DNA of 43,581 nucleotides from Burkholderia ambifaria AMMD (GCF_000203915.1 NC_008385.1:1-43581); one strand, 5' to 3'; shown: positions 1 through 6,406, counted from the first letter of the stretch. Notes: generated by a model from the letters alone, not told the origin. Numbers and translations: made by a program.

Positions 1-9
1 GTTGCGTTT

Positions 10-60
10 CGCGCATTCTATACAGGTTCATACGATATACCGAACTAATTTCGACCGCAA
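10..60 (-). promoter_or_regulatory. trbB promoter region with TrbA operator
   Basis: The promoter should read leftward through position 1 into trbB at the far end of the window, if the molecule is circular. A TrbA-operator-like sequence, CGATATACCG, lies at 33-42 (known consensus CGATATATCG, one mismatch). On the minus strand TTGCGG (60-55) and TATCGT (37-32) are spaced by 17 bases, with the operator overlapping the -10. A second -10-like TATAGA lies at 22-17. Repression of the trb operon by TrbA is established for RK2; the exact promoter boxes here are my inference. Confidence 0.55.
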
Positions 61-216
61 CACCGAAGCGCACAAGGGTGACTTCGGCCGCGACGTTGCA
101 TCGCGGATTGCAGGGGCGAAAGAGGCGACAACGCGGCGCATGCTCCGTGCGCCCTCGCGCCGAACCCGTGGCGTTTGCGTTATGGGTTGTCCGGGGGTTG
201 AGCCACCCCGGCGGGC

Positions 217-229
217 TTTAGCGGCTAAA
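217..229. promoter_or_regulatory. KorB operator upstream of trbB
   Basis: Perfect 13-base KorB operator TTTAGCGGCTAAA, in the gap between trbA and trbB. It lies about 190 bases upstream of the trbB promoter region, as does the distal KorB site known to repress trbBp at a distance in RK2. A short CCGGGG/CCCCGG hairpin sits beside it at 191-211. The remainder of 1-290 shows no gene I can support. Confidence 0.85.
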
Positions 230-290
230 ACTTGGCTGGCTCTTGTGGCTCAGTTCCGCGCCGCTTCCCTTCCCTTCTCACATCCTGGCG

Positions 291-653
291 TCAACTCCCT
301 CTAAGTTTCTTCCTTGTCGCTTCGCCCCACTTCTTGACGATGAACGCCTGGTGTTCTGGCAGCACGGCCGCCACGCGCTCGAAGCCTGGCGGCAGGCTTC
401 GGGGTGCCTTGCCGCCGGCCAGGGCGTCAAGGGCTTCTTTGTCCAGGTCGGTCGATTCAAGCAGGAGCGGCAGGGGAGTTTCAAGGGCCTGCGCAATGTC
501 CTCCATCACCTTTAGGGAGGGGTTGGCTTTGCCAGTAGTGAGATCGGACAGGAAGGAGATCGAAACCCCCGACCTGTCCGATAGCTCCTTTTTCGTCATG
601 TGCCGCTCATCGAGCAGCCGGAGCACGTTCGTGAAGAAGATGTAGTTGTACAA
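291..653 (-). CDS. trbA: TrbA transcriptional repressor of conjugation genes
   Basis: A 120-residue repressor that in IncP-1 plasmids binds CGATATATCG-type sites and turns down the mating genes. Residues about 6-60 form an HTH_3/XRE-like DNA-binding domain (segment KKELSDRSGVSISFLSDL). Residues about 88-118 carry a KorA-type C-terminal segment containing VLPEHQAFIVKKW, the same stretch as in KorA. The assigned start is a TTG at 653, chosen because family length and the N-terminus MYNYIFF fit; there is only a weak, distant ribosome site (GAGAAGG). It is transcribed divergently from ssb/trfA and precedes trbB across the window ends. Function is by family; the start is less sure than the gene. 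Confidence 0.93.
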   Translation of the reverse strand: MYNYIFFTNVLRLLDERHMTKKELSDRSGVSISFLSDLTTGKANPSLKVMEDIAQALETPLPLLLESTDLDKEALDALAGGKAPRSLPPGFERVAAVLPEHQAFIVKKWGEATRKKLRGS

Positions 654-689
654 GGCCCGTATGCCTTCTCGGTGCGGGCGGCAGAAAAT

Positions 690-735
690 TTTAGCCGCTA
701 AAGTTCTTGACCACGGACGCAGGTTTAGCTAAACT
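690..735 (+). promoter_or_regulatory. trfA/ssb promoter with KorB and KorA operators
   Basis: The KorB operator TTTAGCCGCTAAA is at 690-702. The -35 TTGACC (707-712) and -10 TAAACT (730-735) have 17-base spacing. The KorA operator GTTTAGCTAAAC at 723-734 overlaps the -10. This is the classic co-operative KorA/KorB control of the replication operon. The opposing trbA promoter must lie in the same interval on the minus strand; a TAAAAT on that strand falls within the KorB site, but I cannot fix its -35. Confidence 0.9.
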
Positions 736-766
736 GACGACTCCATTAGCGAAAGGAGCATGACGA

Positions 767-1108
767 ATGAGCCACAACCTGTTCCAGTTTATCGGTAATC
801 TTACCCGCGATACCGACGTTCGCCATAGCGAAAACAGCGCCCGCGCCGTTTTCGACCTGGCTGTCAATCGCGTGTGGCGCAACGCAGCCGGTGCGAAGCA
901 GGAGCAGACGGACTTCTTCCGCATCAAGTCGTTCGGCGGCCTGGCCGAGAACGCGGGCAAGTACCTGGGCAAAGGCTCCAAGGTGTTCGTCCAGGGCCGC
1001 ATCGAGCCGACGAAGTACGAGAAGGACGGCAAGACCGAATACGGGTTCGATTTCATCGCCGAGGAAATCGAATACCTGGACACCAAAGCGCCAGGCGGCG
1101 GCCAGTAA
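767..1108 (+). CDS. ssb: single-stranded DNA-binding protein
   Basis: A 113-residue protein with the OB-fold of bacterial SSB: it starts MSHNLFQFIGNLTRDTDVR and has the typical later motifs (FFRIKSFGGLAENAGKYLGKGSKVFVQGRI). It equals the P116/Ssb protein encoded in front of trfA in IncP-1 plasmids and is shorter than chromosomal SSB, lacking the acidic C-terminal tail. It binds single-stranded DNA, presumably at oriV or during transfer. It is first gene of the trfA operon, with an AAAGGAG ribosome site a few bases upstream, and trfA follows 46 bases later. Confidence 0.95.
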   Translation: MSHNLFQFIGNLTRDTDVRHSENSARAVFDLAVNRVWRNAAGAKQEQTDFFRIKSFGGLAENAGKYLGKGSKVFVQGRIEPTKYEKDGKTEYGFDFIAEEIEYLDTKAPGGGQ

Positions 1109-1154
1109 GGCCAGGCCCGGCCACGGCCGGGCAGTATGCTAGGAGGGAGATTAG

Positions 1155-2375
1155 ATGCAGAACGAGTTCAACGAGCAGGAATACAGGCGCAAGCTCATCG
1201 AGGGCGGGCTTAGCGAAGCCGACGCCACCGACCTTGCCGCCCGTACCGCCGCCGCTCGCAGGGACTCGGGCAGCGCCGGCGGGGCCTTCCGCCCCGCCGG
1301 TTCCCTCTTCGAGCTGCCGGCCACGGCCGGCGACAACGAGGCGGCTTTGCCGCCGAAGCTACCGACGCCGGCAAGTGCCGCCGTCGAGCGATCCGAGCGC
1401 ATGGCGCAGGAATCGGCCGAGCTTGCGCGCACGATGGGCCTGCCGCCCGAACCGCGCACCGCCGTGAACAAGATGGCCGAGCAGATCGGCGCGCTGGCCC
1501 AGGACAAACGGAGTAGTGCGATGGCGACCAAGAAGCGAACGGCCGGCGGTGAGCTGGCCGAGAAGGTCAGCGAGGCCAAGCAGACGGCCTTGCTCAAGCA
1601 CACGAAGCAGCAGATCAAGGACATGCAGCTCTCGCTGTTCGACCTGGCTCCCTGGCCGGATCACATGCGGGCACTGCCCAACGACTTCGGGCGGTCGGCG
1701 ATCTTCACCGTCCGCAACAAGAAGGTGCCGCGCGCCGCGCTGCAAGGCCAGTCGATCTACCACGTCAACAAAGACGTGGAGATCACCTACACCGGGATCG
1801 AACTGCGCGCCGACGACGACGAGCTGGTATTCGCCCAGGTGCTGGAGTACGCGAAGCGCACCGCGCTCGGAGAGCCGGTTTCCTTCACGTTCTACGAGCT
1901 TTGCCAGGACTTGGACTGGTCAATCAACGGTCGGTACTACACAAGGGCCGAGGAATGCCTGACGCGGCTCCAGGCGTCGGCCATGCAGTTCTCATCCCAA
2001 CGCATCGGCCGGCTCGAATCGGTGTCGCTGATCCGGCGCTTCCGCGTCCTGGATCGCGGCAAGCGCACGTCGCGCTGCCAGGTCGAGATCGACGCCGAAA
2101 TCGTGGTGCTGTTCGCCGGCGACCACTACACGAAATTCGTGTGGGAGAAGTACCGCAAGCTGTCGCCCACCGCGCGGCGCATGTTCGACTACTTCGCCAC
2201 CCACAAGGAGCCGTACCCGCTTAAGCTGGAGACGTTCCGGCTGATGTGCGGCTCGGATTCCACCCGGCCGAAGAAGTGGCGCGAGCAGGTAGGCGAAGCG
2301 TGCGACGAGCTGCGCGAAAACGGCCTGGTCGAAAGTGCGTGGGTGAACGACGACCTGGTGCATTGCAAGCGGTGA
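1155..2375 (+). CDS. trfA: TrfA replication initiator, two translational forms
   Basis: A 406-residue initiator that binds the oriV iterons, opens the origin and recruits host replication proteins. Two products are expected: TrfA1 from 1155, with AGGAGGGAG just upstream, and TrfA2 (284 residues) from the in-frame ATG at 1521, with GGAG before it; this matches the 44/33 kDa pair of RK2. A beta-clamp-binding motif, QLSLF, lies at residues 158-162. The C-terminal two thirds form the paired winged-helix DNA-binding region of plasmid Rep proteins. Residues 1-122 are Ala/Pro-rich and specific to the long form, which in RK2 matters for host range. It is followed by a strong terminator. Confidence 0.97.
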   Translation: MQNEFNEQEYRRKLIEGGLSEADATDLAARTAAARRDSGSAGGAFRPAGSLFELPATAGDNEAALPPKLPTPASAAVERSERMAQESAELARTMGLPPEPRTAVNKMAEQIGALAQDKRSSAMATKKRTAGGELAEKVSEAKQTALLKHTKQQIKDMQLSLFDLAPWPDHMRALPNDFGRSAIFTVRNKKVPRAALQGQSIYHVNKDVEITYTGIELRADDDELVFAQVLEYAKRTALGEPVSFTFYELCQDLDWSINGRYYTRAEECLTRLQASAMQFSSQRIGRLESVSLIRRFRVLDRGKRTSRCQVEIDAEIVVLFAGDHYTKFVWEKYRKLSPTARRMFDYFATHKEPYPLKLETFRLMCGSDSTRPKKWREQVGEACDELRENGLVESAWVNDDLVHCKR

Positions 2376-2397
2376 TCGCCCCCCTGCCCTCCCCTGG

Positions 2398-2427
2398 AGC
2401 CGCCCGAGATCGAGGCGGCTTTTTTTC
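2398..2427 (+). terminator. Rho-independent terminator of ssb-trfA
   Basis: AGCCGCC (2398-2404) pairs with GGCGGCT (2414-2420), followed by a run of T residues. It ends the trfA operon directly before the palindromic repeat block. Confidence 0.9.
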
Positions 2428-2600
2428 TCGAGCATCGCCACTTCCGGCGAGGCAGTACCGCGCACCAGCTCGCGCACGTCGAGCTGCAGCATCGTCACTT
2501 CCGGCGAGGCTGGCCACGTCCTGGCCACGTCCTGGCCACGGTCGACCATCGCCACATCCAACGATGCCCCGAGGGCCCCATCGCCACTTCCGACGATGAG
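2428..2600. repeat. palindromic repeat block A (trfA-oriV)
   Basis: Four related units built on GCATCGCCA/TGGCGATGC or CATCGTCA/GACGATG lie at about 2430-2452, 2491-2511, 2547-2566 and 2578-2600. An 11-base tandem repeat, TGGCCACGTCC, occupies 2511-2540 (nearly three copies). The block begins with CTCGAGCATCGCCA directly after the terminator T-run, as does the block downstream of kfrC. A family of repeats near the accessory hot spots was described for R751; unit boundaries here are my own reading. No gene is apparent. Confidence 0.75.
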
Positions 2601-2610
2601 ATCCGCTCTT

Positions 2611-2625
2611 TGACATTTGAGGGGC
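2611..2625 (+). repeat. lone TrfA iteron
   Basis: TGACATTTGAGGGGC, a single direct-orientation TrfA-binding iteron lying about 270 bases left of the other copies. In RK2 such outlying copies are not essential but influence copy control. Confidence 0.85.
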
Positions 2626-2880
2626 CAAGCTGCGGGGGATTCTCCCGGCCGGCGGCCGCGAGAACCGGCTATGTCGTGCTACGCATCGAGCCAGGCGGCC
2701 ACGGCCGCCCGTCTCGCCCCTGGCGGGCTTCCAGCGCCTTCCCGACGCTCACCGGGCCGGTGGCCCTCGCCGCTAGGCTACGAGGCCCTGGCGGGCCTTT
2801 CTGGCCCCTTCTCGGGGCCATAGAGGGCCGGCGCTGCCTGGTCGGCCTTGTGGATCGTTTGGGGACAAAACGCCGGCTGG

Positions 2881-2952
2881 TGACAGTTGAGGGGCGTTTC
2901 TTGACACTTGGGGGGCAGCGCACCCCGGCGCGATGCTGACAGATGAGGGGCC
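2881..2952 (+). repeat. TrfA iteron group of three
   Basis: Three direct copies start at 2881 (TGACAGTTGAGGGGC), 2902 (TGACACTTGGGGGGC, one change) and 2937 (TGACAGATGAGGGGC). The spacing is less regular than in the five-copy group. Confidence 0.88.
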
Positions 2953-3024
2953 GGCCTCGAAATCGGCCGGCTGGAGCCGCGCCGGAGGCCGTCGAGGCGG
3001 CCTATGTGCTTGATCGGGCTGGCT

Positions 3025-3047
3025 TTATCCACAGAAGTTGTGGATAA
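3025..3047. other. paired DnaA boxes
   Basis: TTATCCACA at 3025-3033 and its inverse TGTGGATAA at 3039-3047 are two perfect DnaA boxes head to head, five bases apart, just left of the five-iteron group. They should load host DnaA/DnaB at oriV. Confidence 0.9.
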
Positions 3048-3073
3048 GCCTGTTGGCAAGGCCCTTGCCGTAC

Positions 3074-3179
3074 TGACACTTGAGGGGCGGGGGTGCTGAC
3101 AGATGAGGGGCGCGATCCTTGACACTTGACGGGCAGACTATTGACCCTTGAGGGGCTTATCCATTGACACTTGAGGGGC
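3074..3179 (+). repeat. TrfA iteron group of five
   Basis: Five direct copies start at 3074, 3097, 3120, 3142 and 3165, at 22-23 base spacing (about two helical turns). The consensus is TGACACTTGAGGGGC. The third copy has ACGGGC in place of AGGGGC and the fourth has TGACCC. This is the core TrfA binding array next to the opening region. Confidence 0.93.
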
Positions 3180-3243
3180 GGCCCTTCGAGCCTTTTCCTT
3201 GGCGTATCAACGGCTTGCGCGCGTTTTCCGGTCAAGCTAACCG

Positions 3244-3290
3244 GCTTTTAACCCTTCATAACCTTTATATTAAACCTAGTTGTTATAACC
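3244..3290. other. A+T-rich opening region of oriV
   Basis: A stretch rich in A and T (contains CTTCATAACCTTTATATTAA) immediately downstream of the last direct iteron. By position it is the DNA-unwinding element of the IncP-1 origin. Confidence 0.75.
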
Positions 3291-3347
3291 GGGTGTCGAA
3301 AAAAGCGGCAAACCGGCCCAAGGTGCCCCGCAGAATAATCGGCCGCC

Positions 3348-3536
3348 GAAGGGGGGTGCCCCCCCTTCTCGATCCCACCCGGCCGCTAAAGCGGCCTCCC
3401 ATCCCCCCAGGGGCGTTGCCCCTCGGCCTACGGCCTTCACCCCAAGAATGGAGCGCCTACGGCGCTACGGCTGACCATAGCCAGGCGCAAGCGCCTGGCA
3501 GAAGTTCGTGCTCTTCCAAAGGGGGCCAAGGCCCCC
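3348..3536. repeat. hairpin cluster in the G+C-rich part of oriV
   Basis: Four perfect short inverted repeats occur in under 200 bases: arms 3348-3356/3360-3368 (GAAGGGGGG), 3410-3414/3418-3422, 3481-3488/3491-3498 (CCAGGCGC) and 3521-3527/3530-3536 (GGGGGCC). None has a T-run, so they are not typical terminators. They may be structural or single-strand signals at the origin. Confidence 0.6.
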
Positions 3537-3668
3537 TCTGGACTCCCCAACTGTCAAGGCCGCGGTGACTCCTGCGCCGTCGCCAAGTCGGAAGATGGCT
3601 CCAGCTCGAAGGCCGCAAGGTTGAACGCCAAGGGAGGGGTCGGCCTGCCAGGCCCAGGGCGTGATTGC

Positions 3669-3683
3669 GCCCCTCAAGTGTCA
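3669..3683 (-). repeat. inverted TrfA iteron
   Basis: The reverse complement reads TGACACTTGAGGGGC, a perfect iteron in opposite orientation, matching the solitary inverted iteron of RK2. It ends 14 bases before the stop codon of the toxin gene, so the gene pair was placed directly at the edge of oriV. Confidence 0.85.
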
Positions 3684-3697
3684 AGAAGCGGGGGAAT

Positions 3698-4012
3698 TCA
3701 GTCGTCCGCGTCGTCGTGCAGGATCGACTCGTAGTCCTGCCCGCCGTAGAACACGCCGATGATGGAAACCAGATCGCCGGCCACATCGAAGGCGATCACG
3801 GCGCGCTTGCGGTAGTTCGTGATGCGCAGGCCGGGCCGCACATCGTCGCGCATGGTGCCGCGCAGTGGAAACGTGCGCAGGCTTTCGCAATAGGTGACGA
3901 TTGCCTCGGTGTAGCGAGCGGCAACGTCAGGCGACGCCGCCGCCGCGATGTAGCGGTACAGCTCGGCAAGCTGCTCTTCGGCCTCGGGCGAGAAGACGAC
4001 CGCGTAGCTCAT
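3698..4012 (-). CDS. ParE/RelE-family toxin
   Basis: A 104-residue protein of the ParE/RelE toxin superfamily. It starts MSYAVVFSPEAEEQLAELYRYI and has a basic central part (FPLRGTMRDDVRPGLRITNYRKRAVIAF) followed by a beta-strand with VSIIGVFYGGQDYES. ParE members poison DNA gyrase; RelE members cleave mRNA; the sequence favours ParE but does not prove the target. Its ATG overlaps the stop of the upstream antitoxin gene by four bases, so the two are translationally coupled. The expected role is killing of plasmid-free cells. It reads toward oriV. Confidence 0.88.
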   Translation of the reverse strand: MSYAVVFSPEAEEQLAELYRYIAAAASPDVAARYTEAIVTYCESLRTFPLRGTMRDDVRPGLRITNYRKRAVIAFDVAGDLVSIIGVFYGGQDYESILHDDADD

Positions 4013-4278
4013 TGCGCCTTCGCATGCTCGGCGGCCAGGCGGGCGCGCACCTGGTCGGCGGTGACGGCTCGGGAGGGATCGGCTTTCAGGGCGTCATACG
4101 CCGGGCCGACCTGGTTGTGAAGCCAGGACTCGACGGCGCGATCACGCGCGAGTAGCGCACGCAGGCCGTCGCGGATGACCTCGCTTTCGCTCGCGTACTC
4201 CCCGGTCTTGACCTTCGTTTTCACCACGTCGGCCATGTCGTTCGGCAGGGTGATGCTCAGTTGCTGGGTGGTTCGCAT
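4009..4278 (-). CDS. ParD-family antitoxin
   Basis: An 89-residue antitoxin that should bind the adjacent toxin and repress the pair. Residues about 1-45 form a ribbon-helix-helix fold (MRTTQQLSITLPNDMADVV, then SESEVIRDGLRAL); the C-terminal half (ARDRAVESWLHNQVGPAYDA...) is the toxin-neutralising segment. The ATG at 4278 is chosen because GGAGG lies five bases upstream; longer versions starting at 4290 or at a TTG at 4299 are possible but would swallow that ribosome site. Its own promoter and a perfect palindrome lie directly upstream. Confidence 0.88.
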   Translation of the reverse strand: MRTTQQLSITLPNDMADVVKTKVKTGEYASESEVIRDGLRALLARDRAVESWLHNQVGPAYDALKADPSRAVTADQVRARLAAEHAKAQ

Positions 4279-4295
4279 GGCGGCCTCCATTCGGT

Positions 4296-4323
4296 TCAAT
4301 AGGATTCAATCCTATCACTCCAA
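4296..4323 (-). promoter_or_regulatory. toxin-antitoxin promoter and palindromic operator
   Basis: On the minus strand TTGGAG (4323-4318) and TATTGA (4301-4296) are 16 bases apart. Between and overlapping them lies a perfect palindrome, ATAGGATT-C-AATCCTAT, at 4299-4315. This is the position expected for autorepression by a ParD-type ribbon-helix-helix protein. No experimental support is available in the sequence. Confidence 0.65.
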
Positions 4324-4338
4324 GGGGACGAAGTCCAG

Positions 4339-4396
4339 TTTAGCGGCTAAAGTTTAGCTAAAGTGCTTGACAGGTTAGGACATTTTGTCCTAATAT
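4339..4396 (+). promoter_or_regulatory. klcA promoter with KorB, KorA and KorC operators
   Basis: KorB operator TTTAGCGGCTAAA at 4339-4351. KorA-type operator GTTTAGCTAAAG at 4352-4363 (last base deviates). -35 TTGACA (4367-4372), -10 TAATAT (4391-4396). KorC operator TAGGACATTTTGTCCTA at 4376-4392, between and into the -10. Three repressors therefore converge on one promoter. The leader is nearly identical to that of kleA. Confidence 0.9.
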
Positions 4397-4446
4397 ACGT
4401 CTTGAAGGCCGGGCATGTCGCCCAGGTCAACTACCGGAGAGTTCCG

Positions 4447-4875
4447 ATGAACACCCAAGACCAACCCGTCACCGCTTCCCTGGTCGCCGAGGCCCAGCGC
4501 CTCGACTTCTTGCCTACCTACTTCGGCCCGCGCCTGATGATGCGCGGCGAGGCCCTTGTGTACGCCTGGCTGCGCCGGCTCTGCGAACGCTACAACGGCG
4601 CGTATTGGCACTACTACACCCTGTCGGACGGCGGTTTCTACCTGGCCCCCGACCTGGCCGAGCGCCTGGAGATCGAGGTAGACGGCAACGGCTTCCGGGG
4701 CGAACTGTCGGCCGACGCCGCCGGCATTGTCGCAACCCTGTTCGCGCTCGGCCAGCTCGCGGCCGAGATCGCCGGCACGGACGCGGCCGACGCCCTGATC
4801 GACCGCTATCACTTCCTGCGCGGCTTCGCGGCCGGCCACCCCGAGGCCGCTGCGATCTACCGGGCTATTGACTGA
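4447..4875 (+). CDS. klcA: KlcA antirestriction protein (ArdB family)
   Basis: A 142-residue protein of the ArdB/KlcA family, whose members block type I restriction enzymes without mimicking DNA and so protect incoming plasmid DNA. Family features are the N-terminal RLDFLPTYFGPRLMMRGEALVY and the central YNGAYWHYYTLSDGGFYLAPD. The ATG at 4447 follows CCGGAGAG and was preferred over an upstream in-frame start inside the promoter. It is the first gene of the klc operon, controlled by KorA, KorB and KorC. Its stop codon lies inside an iteron-like sequence. Confidence 0.95.
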   Translation: MNTQDQPVTASLVAEAQRLDFLPTYFGPRLMMRGEALVYAWLRRLCERYNGAYWHYYTLSDGGFYLAPDLAERLEIEVDGNGFRGELSADAAGIVATLFALGQLAAEIAGTDAADALIDRYHFLRGFAAGHPEAAAIYRAID

Positions 4876-4883
4876 TGAGGGGC
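4869..4883 (+). repeat. iteron-like sequence at the klcA stop codon
   Basis: TGACTGATGAGGGGC differs at one or two positions from the TrfA iterons (closest to TGACAGATGAGGGGC) and includes the klcA stop TGA. It lies about 1.2 kb from the last oriV iteron. Binding by TrfA is untested. Confidence 0.4.
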
Positions 4884-4926
4884 GGCCCCGGCTCCGGCCG
4901 GGGCTGCACCAGGAGCACGTCAAGCG

Positions 4927-6132
4927 ATGGCGAAGCGAACAAAGCAACCGGCCCAGGCGGGCCAGGACTGGAGCGCGCCGGCGGCCGAGCTGCTGGCCGA
5001 GCTGCCGGCAGACCGTGACGGCCTGCTGGCTGCGGCCGTTGCGGCCGTGGTGGAGATCGACGCGGCTGTCATGCGCGGCGACGGGGCGGCGGCCGAGCTG
5101 GCCGGCGACCGATACGAGGCGATCATCTGGAAGCTGAACGGCGGCACGAACTTCGGGTGCATGGCCGACGACGAGGCCGCCGGCCGCGTCATCGAGCGGC
5201 ATTGCGCTGCGGTGCCGGGGGACGTGCCCTTGTGGGGCCAGCGCGGCCAGTTCCTGGCCGTGGCGGGCGACGTGCGCGCCCTGGTGGAGTACGAGGCCGG
5301 TTATGGCGGGCCGCTCAACGCGCATTTTCAGTTCCACGCGGTTGACCTGGACAGGCCGTTTATCTCGGCGACGGGCTATCGCTCGCACTTCGACACGGCG
5401 CGGGGCTGCATGACCGTGGACGAGGTTGCGCGCGGCATCCTGACGGCCATGCTGGCCGAGAAGAAGCGGCCGGTGTTGATCGAGGCCAACTACCGCGACC
5501 GCTTGGCCGACGCTCCCCTGCCCGATTGGCTGGCCGGCCTGGTGCCGCCGGCGCGGCGCGAGCCGGCGACCGTGACGATCCCGCCGGGCTTCGTCTTGGT
5601 CGATGTGGTGCTGCCGGCGCACAAGGCGTTCATCGCGCGGCGCTGGGCGGCCGAGGCGGCGGGCAAGGTCAAGGCGGCCAGGGCCGCCAGGTCGAACGCC
5701 AAGGGAAAGGCCGGGGGCCGCGAGCGAGATCCCGCATCGGCGGAAACGGCGATGCGCTGCAGCACCGCCAAAGCTGACGATTGCAAGGCCGAGGCTGGGC
5801 CTGTATCGCCAGAAGCGACGATGCCGGGCGCAGGCGAAGCATCCTGCAGCACCGCCAGGAATGGCGATGCAGGCCCGGCCGACCTGGTGGAGTTCACGCC
5901 CGCACCAGGCCAACGGTGCGAGATCGTGAGCGTCCACCATCCGGTGTTCGCCAAGGAGATCGGCAAGCGCGTCATCATCGTGAAGGTGCATCCAGACACC
6001 CGCCAGGTGTGGGCGCATGACGACCGGCCGGTGACATACAAGACCAACCGCGCGGGCCGCCGTGTGGTGGATTCAGACCCGAGCTGCATTCAGTCGATCT
6101 ACGGATTCGACCAACTGCGGCTTATCACGTGA
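4927..6132 (+). CDS. klcB: KlcB, co-regulated maintenance protein
   Basis: A 401-residue soluble protein of unknown biochemical role encoded in the klc operon of IncP-1 plasmids. Three parts are visible: residues 1-205 are Ala-rich and globular; about 215-255 contain PPGFVLVDVVLPAHKAFIAR, clearly related to the C-terminal segment of KorA and TrbA; about 320-401 form a second compact region ending in SIYGFDQLRLIT. Between the last two, residues about 265-318 are encoded by members of the plasmid's palindromic repeat family, read in frame. It starts 51 bases after klcA with GGAGCACG upstream; korC follows after 16 bases. Confidence 0.9.
   Translation: MAKRTKQPAQAGQDWSAPAAELLAELPADRDGLLAAAVAAVVEIDAAVMRGDGAAAELAGDRYEAIIWKLNGGTNFGCMADDEAAGRVIERHCAAVPGDVPLWGQRGQFLAVAGDVRALVEYEAGYGGPLNAHFQFHAVDLDRPFISATGYRSHFDTARGCMTVDEVARGILTAMLAEKKRPVLIEANYRDRLADAPLPDWLAGLVPPARREPATVTIPPGFVLVDVVLPAHKAFIARRWAAEAAGKVKAARAARSNAKGKAGGRERDPASAETAMRCSTAKADDCKAEAGPVSPEATMPGAGEASCSTARNGDAGPADLVEFTPAPGQRCEIVSVHHPVFAKEIGKRVIIVKVHPDTRQVWAHDDRPVTYKTNRAGRRVVDSDPSCIQSIYGFDQLRLIT
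5735..5872. repeat. palindromic repeat block B inside klcB
   Basis: Units of the same family as blocks A, C and D lie wholly within the klcB reading frame, for example GCATCGGCGGAAACGGCGATGC at 5739 and TATCGCCAGAAGCGACGATG at 5803. The segment 5842-5870 is identical to 30154-30182. The frame is kept open throughout. Confidence 0.75.
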
Positions 6133-6148
6133 CCAGGAGAAGAAACGA

Positions 6149-6406
6149 ATGACGAACGACGCCAATATCCGGCTGGAGTGCTTGAAGCCGGCCGAGCGGT
6201 GGGCGCAGCCGAGCGGCGAAGAGGTGCGCGAGGTGCTGCGCCTGGCGGGCCTCACCGGCGGCAAAGCCGCGAAGGTGCTGGGCCTCGGCCCGAAGGGCGA
6301 CCGGACGATCCGGCGATGGGTGGGCGAGGACACGCCGATCCCTTATGCCGCGTGGGCGCTGCTGTGCGACTACGCCGGCCTCGGGCTGATCTGGAAAGAG
6401 GCTTGA
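6149..6406 (+). CDS. korC: KorC transcriptional repressor
   Basis: An 85-residue repressor that in IncP-1 plasmids binds TAGGACA-N3-TGTCCTA and silences the klc and kle promoters. A helix-turn-helix is visible around residues 36-57 (LTGGKAAKVLGLGPKGDRTIRRWV). The ATG at 6149 follows CCAGGAGAAG. It is the last gene of the klcA-klcB-korC operon, so it regulates its own synthesis: both perfect operator copies are present in this window (4376 and 6494). Confidence 0.94.
   Translation: MTNDANIRLECLKPAERWAQPSGEEVREVLRLAGLTGGKAAKVLGLGPKGDRTIRRWVGEDTPIPYAAWALLCDYAGLGLIWKEA

Larger units (their letters stand above)
2605..3690. other. oriV, vegetative replication origin
   Basis: Origin of the plasmid, acted on by TrfA. 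In order it contains a lone TrfA iteron (2611-2625), a group of three (2881-2952), two DnaA boxes facing each other (3025-3047), a group of five (3074-3179), an A+T-rich stretch (about 3244-3290), a G+C-rich block full of hairpins (about 3340-3540) and one inverted iteron (3669-3683). The 1+3+5+1 layout is that of RK2. No convincing coding sequence occurs between 2376 and 3697. Confidence 0.93.

Noticed and set aside
2246..2599. A 117-codon open frame across the trfA end and repeat block A
   Set aside because: It runs through the terminator and palindromic repeats; no start signal and Arg/Pro/Ala-rich product.
2428..2600. CRISPR array
   Set aside because: The repeats are short palindromes of variable sequence without regular spacing or unique spacers, and no cas gene is present.
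3155..3164. Third DnaA box (CTTATCCATT)
   Set aside because: Only a partial match, placed between two iterons; the two perfect boxes at 3025-3047 are convincing while this one is not.
3382..3395. KorB operator in oriV (GGCCGCTAAAGCGG)
   Set aside because: Only one half of the operator is present; it is part of another G+C-rich palindrome.
4390..6018. A 542-codon open frame on the minus strand opposite klcA and klcB
   Set aside because: It runs across two well-supported genes and their spacer; composition is typical of an antisense shadow.
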